DNA of 64,000 nt from Neorhizobium tomejilense (GTDB lineage: Bacteria; Pseudomonadota; Alphaproteobacteria; Rhizobiales; Rhizobiaceae), in the NCBI GenBank assembly GCA_002968845.1, contig PVBG01000003.1:248001-312000 (forward strand). Direction: 5' to 3'. Under the pieces are notes generated by a model. It saw nothing but the letters and a program-made list of their open reading frames with translations. It made no database searches and was not told the DNA's origin. Both the position numbers and the translations under genes were made by a program. Positions 9,589-17,950 of the stretch are shown here, in pieces; within the stretch, counting starts at the first letter, position 1; every line of letters starts with the position of its first letter.

Positions 9589-10235
9589 AATCGGGCATGG
9601 TCGAAAAAGAGGGTTTTGCGGCGCTCGTGCTGCGCCTCAGGTCGGAAGGCATTTCCGACCTCGATCTGCTGACCGCCGTTGAACAGACGCCGCGCTCGCA
9701 GTTCGTGCCGCTGTCGCTTGCTGAGGACGCCTATTCCAGCCGTACCGTGCCGATAGACTGCGGCTCCTTCATGGAAGGCGCAGATCTCGCCGTGCGCTTG
9801 CTGCATCGCCTCCAGGTCAAGCCCGGTCACAGGGTGCTTGAAATCGGCACGGGCAGCGGCTTCACTGCCGCTGTCATAGCCCGCATCGCCGAGCGGGTGC
9901 TGACCGTCGAGCGATACCGCACCCTGGTCACTGCCGCCCACGGCCGCATGGATGCGCTGGGGCTGCGCAATGTCGTCGTGCGCCAGGCAGACGGCGGCAA
10001 CGGCATGCCGGGCGAGGGCACTTTCGACCGCATTTTCGTCACGGCCGCCTTTTCTTCGCTGCCGCGATTCTATGCCGAGCAACTCACGCATGGCGGCTCG
10101 ATGGTCGCGCCGCTCACCGACGGCGAGTCCTGCATGATGGTGCGCCTCACCAAGACCGGCAGCCGATTCGAGCGGGAGGATCTGTTCCCGGTGCCTTTTT
10201 TGCCGATCGTTCCGCATATCGCGGCGGCGCTCTAG
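9585..10235 (+). CDS. pcm: protein-L-isoaspartate O-methyltransferase family protein
   Basis: A 216-residue SAM-dependent methyltransferase of the Pcm family, which repairs isoaspartyl residues in damaged proteins. The SAM motif I is clear ([18 protein letters not shown], about residues 84-101), as are the N-terminal PRSQFVP and the [14 protein letters not shown] segments. The family's usual GQTISQP loop is replaced by [10 protein letters not shown], so substrate handling may differ. The start shown is a TTG overlapping the surE stop; an in-frame ATG at 9597 is a good alternative. Confidence 0.85.
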   Translation: MKSGMVEKEGFAALVLRLRSEGISDLDLLTAVEQTPRSQFVPLSLAEDAYSSRTVPIDCGSFMEGADLAVRLLHRLQVKPGHRVLEIGTGSGFTAAVIARIAERVLTVERYRTLVTAAHGRMDALGLRNVVVRQADGGNGMPGEGTFDRIFVTAAFSSLPRFYAEQLTHGGSMVAPLTDGESCMMVRLTKTGSRFEREDLFPVPFLPIVPHIAAAL

Positions 10236-10382
10236 GCCGTTTGTTCCATGCGCAGACGGCATTTCAGCCGTCATGGTTATCAATTTCCCTAAAATTTTAG
10301 GACAATGCCTGCCCTTTAACGGTGCAGTAAGACTAACGCGCTTTAATGACTCTCACGATGGTGGCGTATCTGTAAGCGAGTC

Positions 10383-12002
10383 ATGCGTATGAAGAGTTCT
10401 CCGAAATTCGGAAAATCCGTAATCAAATTTGCTGTCGCGGCACTGCTTGCCAGCGCTGCGACAGGGTGCAGTTCGGACGCGACCCGTTTCTCGGGGCTCT
10501 TTTCGAAATCCGACAACATAACGACGGCGTCCATTCCGCAGCGACAGGGTGGCGGGGCTTATGGCCGTGCACCGACCCCGCAGGCAGATCTCGGCTCCGG
10601 CCAGGCTCAGGCGCTGCCGCCGATCCCGCAGAACGACTACGGCTCGCGCAACGCAGCCATGGCTCAGCCCTATCCGGGCAATTCCGGCGGCTACACCTCT
10701 CCGGCGCGCACCGCATCCGCTCCCGTTGCCGTGCAGCGAACCGAACTCGCAGCTCCGACTGGCGCCACGGCGCAGCGTAGCGCCGCCCCGATGGGCCGCG
10801 ACACGGCTCGCCAGGAGGCGCTCGCCCAGCCATTCCCGGGTCGTCAGCCGGCCGCCAACACGCTTGTCGCTCCGTCCGCTTCGACGCTGAAGGCCGACAG
10901 TGTCGTCACCGGCACGACCCCGAAGCCGATGTCCGGCTGGTCCACGGTCAACGCTCCCAAGGTGACCCTGAAGCCCGGCGAAACGGTCTCGACGCTCTCC
11001 AAGCGTTACGGCGTTCCGGAAAAGGAAATCCTGAAGGCAAACGGCGGCGCCGTTGCTGCCGGCCAGTCCGTCCTTATCCCGACCTTCGGTACGGCGCAGA
11101 ATTCGGCAAAGAATGCCGCCGGCACGATCGACCTCCAGAATAAGGGTCCGGCGCCTGCCCGGGAGCCCGATCAGAAACTCGCCGTCCTGCCGACCCCGGC
11201 GCGTGACAAGGCGATGGCCGAACCCGCCAAGCTGACGCCTCCGGGCGGCAAGCCGGTCGGCGGCACCTACGTGGTCAAGCCGGGCGACACGATCACCAAG
11301 ATCGCCCGTGAAACCGGCACGCCGGTCGATCAGCTGAAGGCCGCCAACAACCTGACATCGGGCGGCGTCCGCATCGGCCAGACGCTGAAGGTGGCAAACG
11401 GCGCGGCCGCTCCGGCAGCCGATCCGGTCAAGACGGCATCCATTCCGCAGAAGCCGGTCGAAAAGGCCGCAGCCGCGGCCCCGAAGCCGGCTACCGCCGC
11501 TGCACCTGCCCAGGTTGCCCAGGTGTCTGTGGCACCGGCCGCAGCCAAGGCTGCCGTCGATAACGCATCGGTCGCCGACGTCGAAAAGAAGTCGGACACC
11601 GCTTCAGTGGCGCCCCAGTCTACCGGCATCGGCAAGTATCGCTGGCCTGTCAACGGCGCAGTCATCGCCGGCTACGGCCAGAACGTCGACGGCAACCGCA
11701 ATGACGGCATCGACATCTCGGTTCCGGAAGGCACGCCGATCAAGGCGGCTGAAAACGGCGTTGTCATCTATGCGGGCAACGGCCTGAAGCAGCTCGGCAA
11801 CACGGTTCTCGTCCGTCACGACGACGGCAAGGTCACCGTTTACGGCCATGCCGGCAGTATCAACGTCACGCGCGGGCAGAAGATCACCCGCGGCCAGACG
11901 GTCGCCGCCTCCGGTATGAGCGGCGACGCGAAACGCCCGCAGGTCCATTTCGAAGTCCGCAAGGACGCGACCCCGGTCAACCCGATTACCTTCCTTGAAT
12001 AA
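10383..12002 (+). CDS. LysM/LytM (M23-like) lipoprotein, NlpD/DipM-type
   Basis: A 539-residue envelope protein. The N-terminus has a lipoprotein signal with lipobox LASAATGCSS. Two LysM peptidoglycan-binding domains lie at about residues 193-237 (LKPGETVSTLSKRYGV) and 295-338 (VKPGDTITKIARETGT). A LytM domain follows at about 418-539. Two zinc-ligand positions are changed: the usual HxxxD is NDGID and the usual HxH is QVH. This matches the inactive, amidase-activating NlpD/DipM/EnvC class rather than an active endopeptidase. Ala/Pro-rich linkers separate the domains. A role in septal peptidoglycan splitting is inferred. Confidence 0.9.
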   Translation: MRMKSSPKFGKSVIKFAVAALLASAATGCSSDATRFSGLFSKSDNITTASIPQRQGGGAYGRAPTPQADLGSGQAQALPPIPQNDYGSRNAAMAQPYPGNSGGYTSPARTASAPVAVQRTELAAPTGATAQRSAAPMGRDTARQEALAQPFPGRQPAANTLVAPSASTLKADSVVTGTTPKPMSGWSTVNAPKVTLKPGETVSTLSKRYGVPEKEILKANGGAVAAGQSVLIPTFGTAQNSAKNAAGTIDLQNKGPAPAREPDQKLAVLPTPARDKAMAEPAKLTPPGGKPVGGTYVVKPGDTITKIARETGTPVDQLKAANNLTSGGVRIGQTLKVANGAAAPAADPVKTASIPQKPVEKAAAAAPKPATAAAPAQVAQVSVAPAAAKAAVDNASVADVEKKSDTASVAPQSTGIGKYRWPVNGAVIAGYGQNVDGNRNDGIDISVPEGTPIKAAENGVVIYAGNGLKQLGNTVLVRHDDGKVTVYGHAGSINVTRGQKITRGQTVAASGMSGDAKRPQVHFEVRKDATPVNPITFLE

Positions 12003-12029
12003 GTAGTGCGTTTCAGGGGACGGAGAAAA

Positions 12030-12051
12030 GCCCGGCAGTGCCGGGCTTTTT
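12030..12051 (+). terminator. Rho-independent terminator after the LysM/LytM gene
   Basis: Inverted repeat GCCCGGCA/TGCCGGGC followed by TTTTT, 28 bases beyond the stop codon. It sits between this plus-strand gene and the convergent ATPase gene. Confidence 0.85.
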
Positions 12052-12075
12052 GCGTTCTCAGTGCTTTTCCGGGTT

Positions 12076-12948
12076 TCAATCTCGGGAGAGTGGCTTCCTC
12101 AGCCGCCCGCCAAGATCCTGGATATATTGCCAGGCGACGCGGCCTGAACGCCCGCCGCGGGTGGTCGCCCATTCGAGCGCCTCGTGGTGCAGCGTCTGCT
12201 GGTCGAGGCCAAGCTCGAAATACTCGGCATATCCGTCGATCATCGTCAGGTAGTCGTCCTGGCTGCATTTGTGGAAGCCGAGCCACAGGCCGAACCGATC
12301 CGACAACGATACCTTTTCCTCGACCGCTTCGGACGGGTTGATCGCCGTCGACTGCTCGTTCTCCATCATATGGCGCGGCAGGAGGTGGCGGCGGTTGGAT
12401 GTCGCGTAGAACAAAACGTTGTCGGGCCGGCCTTCGATGCCGCCGTCGAGCGCCGCCTTCAGCGACTTGTAGGCGGTATCGTCATGATCGAAGGAGAGAT
12501 CGTCGCAGAAGACGATGACGCGCTGGCCGGAAGTCTTGAGGATATCGAGCAGGGCAGGGAGCGAGGCAATATCCTCGCGGTGCACTTCGACGAGCTTCAG
12601 GGAAATCGCAGTCGCGGCGCGCACGTCCTCGTGCACTGCCTTGACCAGCGAGGACTTGCCCATGCCGCGGGCGCCCCACAGCAGCACGTTGTTGGCTGCA
12701 AAGCCTTCCGCAAACCGCAGGGTGTTTTCGTGCAGGATATCGCGCACATGGTCGACGCCCCGGATCAGCGTCAGGGCGACGCGGTTCGGACGCGGCACCG
12801 GCTGCAGGCGCTGGTTTGCCGGTACCCAGACGAAGCAGTCGGCGGCGTTCCAGTCGTTGATGGCGGGTGGAGGGCCGGCGAGCCGCTCCAGCGCATCCGC
12901 AAGCCTGCGGATCTCGGTCAGGATCAGGGTATTGATGTCGTTGCTCAT
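12076..12948 (-). CDS. DUF815-family AAA+ ATPase
   Basis: A 290-residue ATP-binding protein of the DUF815 family. The P-loop GARGMGKSS is at residues 92-100, and the Walker B-like VIVFCDDLSF follows about 60 residues later. The C-terminal RSGRVAWQYIQDL segment is family-conserved. The ATG at 12948 is chosen because GGAGAAACACC precedes it; the frame extends upstream to 13002 without a better site. The cellular role is not established. The gene is convergent with the LysM/LytM gene and divergent from yajC. Confidence 0.85.
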   Translation of the reverse strand: MSNDINTLILTEIRRLADALERLAGPPPAINDWNAADCFVWVPANQRLQPVPRPNRVALTLIRGVDHVRDILHENTLRFAEGFAANNVLLWGARGMGKSSLVKAVHEDVRAATAISLKLVEVHREDIASLPALLDILKTSGQRVIVFCDDLSFDHDDTAYKSLKAALDGGIEGRPDNVLFYATSNRRHLLPRHMMENEQSTAINPSEAVEEKVSLSDRFGLWLGFHKCSQDDYLTMIDGYAEYFELGLDQQTLHHEALEWATTRGGRSGRVAWQYIQDLGGRLRKPLSRD

Positions 12949-13064
12949 GGTGTTTCTCCGGTCGCATCGGCGAGTTTTTGAGCCTTTTGGCTGCGGTAAC
13001 ATGCTCGTTAGTGCATCAAAAGCCTGAGAGCCGTGGATTCGGTACGCCGGCTGGCGTGTTTCTG

Positions 13065-13092
13065 TTGCATTCCGGCCTATCGCAACTATATT
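13065..13092 (+). promoter_or_regulatory. candidate sigma-70-type promoter for yajC
   Basis: TTGCAT and TATATT are separated by 16 bases, about 50 bases upstream of the yajC start. Inferred from sequence only. Confidence 0.5.
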
Positions 13093-13144
13093 CCGGCGGC
13101 TTGAAACGGGGGCCCGGCGTCTCCGGTAATCTTAGGAGTTTTCG

Positions 13145-13513
13145 ATGTTCATTACCGAAGCATTCGCCCAGGCCCCAGCCGCAGCACCGGGAGCCTCCGC
13201 GTTCGGCTCCGGCCTTGAGATGCTCTTCCTGTTCGCGCCGCTGATGGTGGTCTGGTATTTCTTCCTGATCCGTCCGCAGCGCGCCAATGCCAAGAAGCGC
13301 CAGGAGACGCTGTCCAACATCCGCCGCGGCGACCAGGTCGTTCTTGGCGGCGGCATAACCGGCAAGGTGACCAAGGTTGTCGACGACACCGAAGTGGAAG
13401 TCGAAATCGCCGAAGGCGTAAAGATCCGCGCCATGCGCGCCTATATCGCCGAAGTCCGCGTCAAGGGCGAGCCGGTCAAGACCGAGCCTGCGAAGACCGG
13501 AACGGCTTCCTAA
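13145..13513 (+). CDS. yajC: preprotein translocase subunit YajC
   Basis: A 122-residue single-pass membrane protein that associates with SecDF in the Sec holotranslocon. The transmembrane helix is at about residues 24-42 (LEMLFLFAPLMVVWYFFLI), followed by the signature RPQRANAKKRQETL. The cytoplasmic domain has the usual IRRGDQVVLGGGITGKVTKV pattern. TAGGAG precedes the ATG. The secD/secF (or fused secDF) genes that normally follow are not present; the next gene is the DUF498 protein 100 bases downstream, after a GC-rich hairpin at 13533-13553. Confidence 0.95.
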   Translation: MFITEAFAQAPAAAPGASAFGSGLEMLFLFAPLMVVWYFFLIRPQRANAKKRQETLSNIRRGDQVVLGGGITGKVTKVVDDTEVEVEIAEGVKIRAMRAYIAEVRVKGEPVKTEPAKTGTAS

Positions 13514-13613
13514 AGCTTCGCCGATACAGGGGGGCCCTGTCTGTTGCAGGGCCTCGAACGCAAAGAACCGGATCATCTCCGGCTCGCAACCTCTTCGAGA
13601 AGGCATGTGACCC

Positions 13614-14000
13614 ATGGCGAAAGGCATCGAAATCCGCGACGCCCATTTCCCCGGTCGCGCTCCGATCGATGCCTATGGCAATGGTGGTTTCCGTTTTGCC
13701 GACATGTCGCATCGCGGCTCGCTGCTCTGCCTTCCGTCCGGTGTTCACGGCTGGGAACTGCAGGACGGTGAGCCGCTGACGGTCGCTTCCCTGATGAAGG
13801 TGCTCGCCGAATCAAACCAGATCGAGGTGTTGCTTGTCGGCACGGGCGCCAATCTCAAGCCCATCCCGGCTGAGGTGAAGGCGGCGCTGAAAGCCAAGGG
13901 CATCGCCTCCGATCCCATGAGTACCGGTGCTGCCGTGCGCACCTTCAACATCATGCTGGCCGAATCGCGCGCCGTCGCGGCAGCTTTGATTGCCGTCTGA
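13614..14000 (+). CDS. Mth938/DUF498-domain protein (NDUFAF3-like)
   Basis: A 128-residue Mth938-domain protein. The family includes mitochondrial NDUFAF3, a complex I assembly factor. Recognisable segments are IDAYGNGGFRFADMSHRGSL, VEVLLVGTGANLKPIP-like (here IEVLLVGTGANLKPIPAEVK) and STGAAVRTFNIMLAESR. Length matches the bacterial family. It is three bases from the following phytoene-synthase-like gene, so co-translation is likely. The pairing with that NDUFAF6-like gene is the main functional clue; a complex I or membrane-insertion role is inferred. Confidence 0.88.
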   Translation: MAKGIEIRDAHFPGRAPIDAYGNGGFRFADMSHRGSLLCLPSGVHGWELQDGEPLTVASLMKVLAESNQIEVLLVGTGANLKPIPAEVKAALKAKGIASDPMSTGAAVRTFNIMLAESRAVAAALIAV

Positions 14001-14003
14001 CAG

Positions 14004-14858
14004 ATGGCCGATTCAGCCAGACAGAACGGCGATATCTGCCTCGCAACGCTCAGGGAGACCGATCGCGACCGTTATCTCGCCTGTCTTCTGTCGCCGGAGG
14101 ACAAGCGCGGCGCACTTGCGGCGCTTTATGCCTTCAACGCCGAGATTGCCCGTGTCCGCGACGTGGTGCGTGAGCCGCTTCCGGGCGAAATTCGCCTGCA
14201 ATGGTGGCGCGACCTCCTCGAAGGCAACGCTCACGGTGACAGCACCGGCAACCCGATCGTCGCCGGGCTGCTTGACGCAGTCGAGACCTATCGCCTGCCG
14301 CGCCAGACGCTCGTCGACATGATCGAGGCGCGCATATTCGATCTCTACGACGATCCGCTGACCGATCGCAACGCGCTCGAGGGTTATGCCGGCGAGACTG
14401 CTTCGGCACTCATCCAGCTCGCGAGCCTGGTGCTCTCTCCCGCCGATGCGGCAAAATCTGCAGAGGCGGCAGGCCACTCTGGGGTCGCGCAGGCGATCGC
14501 CGGTTTCTTGCTTCTGATGCCGATCCATCGCCGTCGTCATCAGCTCTATCTGCCGCTCGATATTCTCTCGGCGACCGGGCTCGACCGTGATACATTTCTG
14601 CGCGGCGAGGACAGACCGCGCATTTCCGCCGCGATCGAGGCTTTTGCCGGGCTTGGATTGGAGCATCTGGCCAAGGCGAGAAAGTCGGGACCTATCCCGG
14701 CAGCGGTTTTTCCGGCCTATCTGCCTGTGGCGCTTGCGGAACCGGTGCTGCGCCGGGCAGTGCGTGCAGGTGCCTCGGTGCTCGACTCGGCCCTGCAACT
14801 GCCGCAGTGGCGGCGCCAATTGCGGCTCATGAAGGCCTCCGTCACCAGGCGCTTTTGA
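14004..14858 (+). CDS. squalene/phytoene synthase family protein (NDUFAF6-like)
   Basis: A 284-residue member of the trans-isoprenyl diphosphate synthase (squalene/phytoene synthase) fold. Segments such as DRDRYLACLLSPEDKRGAL, ALYAFNAEIARVRDVV and EIRLQWWRDLLEG are typical of the short alphaproteobacterial group related to mitochondrial NDUFAF6. The Asp-rich substrate motifs of true phytoene synthases (DxxxD) are not clear: the region reads FDLYDDPLTDRNALEGY. Absence of other carotenoid or hopanoid genes nearby also argues against a carotenoid role. It lies directly after the DUF498 gene. Confidence 0.82.
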   Translation: MADSARQNGDICLATLRETDRDRYLACLLSPEDKRGALAALYAFNAEIARVRDVVREPLPGEIRLQWWRDLLEGNAHGDSTGNPIVAGLLDAVETYRLPRQTLVDMIEARIFDLYDDPLTDRNALEGYAGETASALIQLASLVLSPADAAKSAEAAGHSGVAQAIAGFLLLMPIHRRRHQLYLPLDILSATGLDRDTFLRGEDRPRISAAIEAFAGLGLEHLAKARKSGPIPAAVFPAYLPVALAEPVLRRAVRAGASVLDSALQLPQWRRQLRLMKASVTRRF

Positions 14859-14934
14859 GGGACGCCAAATTCGCGCAAGGCTCGCCGGCTAAGGAACGAA
14901 GCACAAATCCGGCGCCATCATAAGGAGAAGCGGT

Positions 14935-15429
14935 GTGAGCCCCGTTGTCGTCTGGTCGATCATCTTCGTACTCCTCATGGCGCTTGCCTATTACGTCACG
15001 CGAATGTCCGGCAAGGACAGGGACAAGGACGGCAACCTGCATGACACGGGGATGGCAATCCTCGAGTTCGGCCGGGCCTTTCCCAATGAGGCCATCCGCA
15101 GCCTGCACGTGACGGCTAAGGGCGACGCCATCTTCGTGCGGTTGCATGACAACAAGGCCGGCTTCATGCGCAGCCACCGCAATCATTACGCCTGCTTTCT
15201 GATCGAGCCCGGCCGAGTACGCGTGACCCCATTGCCGAACGCCAAGGGGTTCACCGTCGAATTTCTGGACGCATCGACGCAGAACGGCACCTATCTCTTC
15301 TCGACGGAAAAGGAGGCAGCCGAAGTGGCCCTCTGGCTGCTCGACAACTATGTCAGCGTTGCCGACCGCGATCTGGAGGAAAAGCCGGGGACGCCTTCCG
15401 GGGATGTCAGCCCCGACCGAGCCAACTAG
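14935..15429 (+). CDS. conserved membrane-anchored protein of unknown function
   Basis: A 164-residue protein that I do not recognise by family. It has one N-terminal transmembrane helix (about residues 3-21, [19 protein letters not shown]) and a soluble domain of roughly 120 residues with mixed strands and helices. The GTG start at 14935 is supported by AAGGAGAAG just upstream. Its 3' end overlaps the convergent trmFO gene by 23 bases. Function unknown; likely an inner-membrane-anchored cytoplasmic or periplasmic domain. Confidence 0.8.
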   Translation: MSPVVVWSIIFVLLMALAYYVTRMSGKDRDKDGNLHDTGMAILEFGRAFPNEAIRSLHVTAKGDAIFVRLHDNKAGFMRSHRNHYACFLIEPGRVRVTPLPNAKGFTVEFLDASTQNGTYLFSTEKEAAEVALWLLDNYVSVADRDLEEKPGTPSGDVSPDRAN

Positions 15430-16831
15430 CGCAATCCTGTAGCGCGCGGGCGGAGAGCAGCTGCCGCTTCATCACCGTCTTGTCCTTGCCGCGGAAACGC
15501 TTGACGCCCTCCGGCTTGACGATCGATCCCGGCTCCAGCTCCGGAAACAGCCCGAAATTGACGTTCATCGGTTGGAACGAACGCTTGCCTGGCTCGTCGT
15601 CCGAAACCAGATGCCCGCCGGTGATATGGCCGAGCAGCGAGCCTAGAGCGGTCGTCGCCGGCGGTGCCGGGAGCGTTTCGCCCTTGCGTTCGGCAGCGGC
15701 GAAACGGCCGGCGAGAAGCCCGATCGCTGCACTTTCCACATACCCTTCGCAGCCCGTGATCTGGCCGGCGAATCGCAGGCCCGGCCGGCTTTTCAGCGTC
15801 AGGCTCTTGTCGAGCAGCACGGGTGAGTGGATGTAGGTGTTGCGGTGCAGGCCGCCGAGCCGTGCGAATTCGGCATTCTGCAAGCCGGGAATCATCCGGA
15901 AAATGTCCGCTTGGGCGCCGTATTTCAGCTTCGTCTGAAATCCGACCATGTTGTAGAGCGTGCCGAGCGCGTTGTCCTGCCGGAGTTGCACGACCGCATA
16001 GGCTTTCACCGTCGGATTATGTGCATTGGTGAGACCCATCGGTTTCATCGGCCCATGACGCAGCGTTTCGCGGCCGCGTTCGGCCATCACTTCGATCGGC
16101 AGGCAGCCGTCGAAATAGGGCGTGCCTTCCCATTCCTTGAAACCGACCGAGTCGCCGGCGATCAGCGCGTCGACGAAGGCATTGTACTGCGACTCGTCCA
16201 TCGGGCAGTTGATATAGTCCTTGCCGGTGCCGCCGGGACCGACCTTGTCGTAGCGCGACTGGTACCAGCAGATATCCATGTCGATCGAATCGCGGTGCAC
16301 GATCGGCGCGATGGCATCGAAGAAAGCGAGCTGGTCCTTGCCCGTCTCCGCCTGGATCGCGGCTGCAAGCGCCGGCGAGGTGAGGGGCCCGGTGGCGATG
16401 ATCGCCAGATCCCATTCCTTCGGCGGCAGGCCCTGGACCTCCTCGCGCACGACGGTGATGAGCGGATGCTTTTCGATCGCTTCGGTGACCGCGTCGGAAA
16501 ATCCATCGCGGTCGACGGCGAGCGCTCCGCCGGCCGGTACCTGGTGACTATCGGCACATGCCATGATCAGCGAACCGGCAAGCCGCATTTCCGCATGGAT
16601 GACGCCGACGGCATTCGCCGTCGCATCGTCGGAGCGGAAGGAGTTCGAGCAGACGAGTTCGGCAAGTCCGTCCGTCTTGTGGGCATCGGTGCCGCGCACG
16701 CCGCGCATTTCATGGAGAATCACCGGCACGCCGGCCGAGGCGATCTGCCAGGCGGCTTCGGAACCTGCGAGGCCGCCGCCGACGACATGGATGGCAGCAG
16801 GAGAGGTGGGGGAGGAAGAAATGTTGCTCAT
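15407..16831 (-). CDS. trmFO: methylenetetrahydrofolate-tRNA-(uracil-54-C5)-methyltransferase TrmFO
   Basis: A 474-residue FAD- and folate-dependent enzyme making ribothymidine-54 in the T-loop of tRNA. The N-terminal dinucleotide-binding motif [15 protein letters not shown] and the diagnostic [12 protein letters not shown] segment are visible. Later [19 protein letters not shown] and [20 protein letters not shown] are family hallmarks. Length is normal. The gene is transcribed away from the DUF1127 cluster, which has a terminator just upstream of it. Confidence 0.96.
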   Translation of the reverse strand: MSNISSSPTSPAAIHVVGGGLAGSEAAWQIASAGVPVILHEMRGVRGTDAHKTDGLAELVCSNSFRSDDATANAVGVIHAEMRLAGSLIMACADSHQVPAGGALAVDRDGFSDAVTEAIEKHPLITVVREEVQGLPPKEWDLAIIATGPLTSPALAAAIQAETGKDQLAFFDAIAPIVHRDSIDMDICWYQSRYDKVGPGGTGKDYINCPMDESQYNAFVDALIAGDSVGFKEWEGTPYFDGCLPIEVMAERGRETLRHGPMKPMGLTNAHNPTVKAYAVVQLRQDNALGTLYNMVGFQTKLKYGAQADIFRMIPGLQNAEFARLGGLHRNTYIHSPVLLDKSLTLKSRPGLRFAGQITGCEGYVESAAIGLLAGRFAAAERKGETLPAPPATTALGSLLGHITGGHLVSDDEPGKRSFQPMNVNFGLFPELEPGSIVKPEGVKRFRGKDKTVMKRQLLSARALQDCASWLGRG

Positions 16832-16868
16832 GGCCGGCTCATTATCACGCCATTTGCCGGACCGGAAT

Positions 16869-16894
16869 CAAAAAGGCACCCGAAAAGGTGCCTT
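16869..16894 (-). terminator. Rho-independent terminator after the first DUF1127 gene
   Basis: On the minus strand AAAGGCACC and GGGTGCCTTT pair around a short loop and end in a T-rich run. It lies between the DUF1127 stop and the trmFO start, both on the minus strand. Confidence 0.75.
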
Positions 16895-16978
16895 TGATAC
16901 GTCCTTGGATGTCCTCTCGGACCGCTTGATCCTCGCCGCAAGGCCTCGAGCCGTGCGGGTCCGCCTGCGAGCAGCGGA

Positions 16979-17122
16979 TTAGCGAAAAGAGCGGGCCGCG
17001 ATGTGGCGGATGTCGTAGCGGGTCAGACCGATGTCGCTGAGGGCCTGGCTCGAAAGATTTCCAAGCTCGTTCATCGTGCGGCGGTAGCTGATCCAGTTCT
17101 TGGCGATACGGATCGGGTTCAT
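16979..17122 (-). CDS. DUF1127 small protein
   Basis: A 47-residue arginine-containing DUF1127 protein (MNPIRIAKNWISYRRTMNEL, then LSDIGLTRYDIRHIAA). The ATG at 17122 has GAGGAAAC upstream; longer in-frame extension lacks a ribosome site. DUF1127 proteins in Agrobacterium, Brucella and Rhodobacter are small regulators affecting phosphate or sugar metabolism and RNA turnover. It has its own promoter-like sequence and terminator, next to a second DUF1127 gene and a small RNA. Specific function here is not known. Confidence 0.9.
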   Translation of the reverse strand: MNPIRIAKNWISYRRTMNELGNLSSQALSDIGLTRYDIRHIAARSFR

Positions 17123-17176
17123 GGTTGTTTCCTCAAGATCTTTTCCTGATGCTCTGTCGTCATCAGCGATGAGGGT

Positions 17177-17211
17177 CTTATACATCCGCATAATAAGAAT
17201 GTGCAGTGCAA
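17177..17211 (-). promoter_or_regulatory. candidate promoter with TGCACTGCA motif for DUF1127
   Basis: On the minus strand TTTTTTGCACTGCACA is followed 17 bases later by TATAAG, placing a -35/-10 pair about 55 bases before the start codon. The same TGCACA-17-(AT-rich -10) layout occurs upstream of the small RNA at 17951-17984. A LysR-type (VtlR/LsrB-like) site overlapping -35 is inferred, not shown. Confidence 0.45.
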
Positions 17212-17315
17212 AAAATGTGCGACTGCCATGCAAATGTGCAAGAGATCGCTGAAATTTGTGGCGCAGGTCGAAAATCAGGCAGGAATTTTAGGCCTTAAAT
17301 TTCCAGGAACAAATA

Positions 17316-17341
17316 GAAAAAGCGCCTCCCGAAGGAAGCGC
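17316..17341 (-). terminator. Rho-independent terminator after the second DUF1127 gene
   Basis: On the minus strand AGCGCTTCC, loop TTCG, GGAGGCGCT is followed by TTTT. It lies 33 bases beyond the stop of the 17374-17520 gene. Confidence 0.8.
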
Positions 17342-17373
17342 TTTTGGATGGTGCAGCAATGTCTGTGCGAGGC

Positions 17374-17520
17374 TTAGAAGCCGACGGCAGACCGGGCAAC
17401 GCGGCGGATATCGGCGCGGCCGATGCCGAGGTCGTTGAGTTCGCGGTCGCTCATGCGGCCGAGCTCGTTGACGGTTTCGCGGTACTTGCGCCAAGTGGTG
17501 AGCTTCTGTGCGATGTTCAT
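17374..17520 (-). CDS. DUF1127 small protein
   Basis: A 48-residue DUF1127 protein (MNIAQKLTTWRKYRETVNEL, then MSDRELNDLGIGRADIRRVA). The ATG at 17520 is preceded by AAAGGGACAAG. It is a close paralogue of the neighbouring 47-residue protein: both share WxxYRxTxNELG and a DIGxxRxDI-type motif. A related but degenerate TGCAGCGCAGCA sequence lies about 75-85 bases upstream (17593-17605). It is on the same strand as, and downstream of, the anti-Shine-Dalgarno small RNA, resembling DUF1127/cuckoo-RNA loci of Rhodobacter. Confidence 0.9.
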   Translation of the reverse strand: MNIAQKLTTWRKYRETVNELGRMSDRELNDLGIGRADIRRVARSAVGF

Positions 17521-17722
17521 GATCTTGTCCCTTTCTAGGCCCTTGCCAGCGGCCCGTTCGGCGCTGACTTCAATCTCATGACCGGTAATATATGCTGCGC
17601 TGCAAAAAGTAACAGCGCCTATTCGGAATGCCACCTATGCATCCGGCGCATTACGAGATCGTTTACCATGCAGGAGTGCTGAAATTTTGCGCTGGTTTTA
17701 GGCAGGTCGCATGCTGCAGGAC

Positions 17723-17848
17723 AAAAAATAACGCCCACCGGGGGAGGAGGTCCGGTGGGCGTCATTTGTAACGACTGGCGATTTGGGAGGAGGAGGATCG
17801 CCAGTCCCATCAAGCCCGCGCTGGGAGGAGGAGTGCGCGGCTCGAATT
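17723..17848 (-). ncRNA. alpha-r14-type (NfeR1/cuckoo) small RNA with three anti-SD loops
   Basis: Three successive hairpins on the minus strand each display CCTCCTCCC in the loop. They lie at about 17812-17844 (stem AGCCGCGC/GCGCGGGCT), 17773-17806 (stem GACTGGCGAT/ATCGCCAGTC) and 17730-17763 (stem GCCCACCGG/CCGGTGGGC). The last is followed by an ATTTTTT tail and acts as the terminator. About 125 bases, three hairpins and anti-Shine-Dalgarno loops are the described properties of the rhizobial alpha-r14 family (NfeR1 of Sinorhizobium), which pairs with ribosome-binding sites of transport mRNAs. The exact 5' end is uncertain; it may be processed from a transcript starting near 17944. Confidence 0.85.
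17724..17763 (-). terminator. terminator hairpin of the small RNA
   Basis: The third hairpin (GCCCACCGG, loop ACCTCCTCCC, CCGGTGGGC) ends with ATTTTTT on the minus strand. The terminator thus also carries one anti-Shine-Dalgarno loop. Confidence 0.85.
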
Positions 17849-17950
17849 CCTGTCACGGGAAACTCCCCGAGGGCATCTGCATCGTTCAGGGCGGGCGCCA
17901 AGCCGTCCAAACCAGAGAGACCGAAACCTTCAATCAATCTCTGTATCTGC

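Noticed and set aside
14004..14858. Carotenoid or hopanoid biosynthesis gene
   Set aside because: The protein has the synthase fold but no clear aspartate-rich substrate motifs and no pathway neighbours. Its linkage to the DUF498 gene favours the assembly-factor-like group.
17742..17831. Repeated GGGAGGAGG on the plus strand as multiple ribosome-binding sites
   Set aside because: No start codon follows at a suitable distance. Each copy lies in the loop of a hairpin, which fits the minus-strand small RNA instead.
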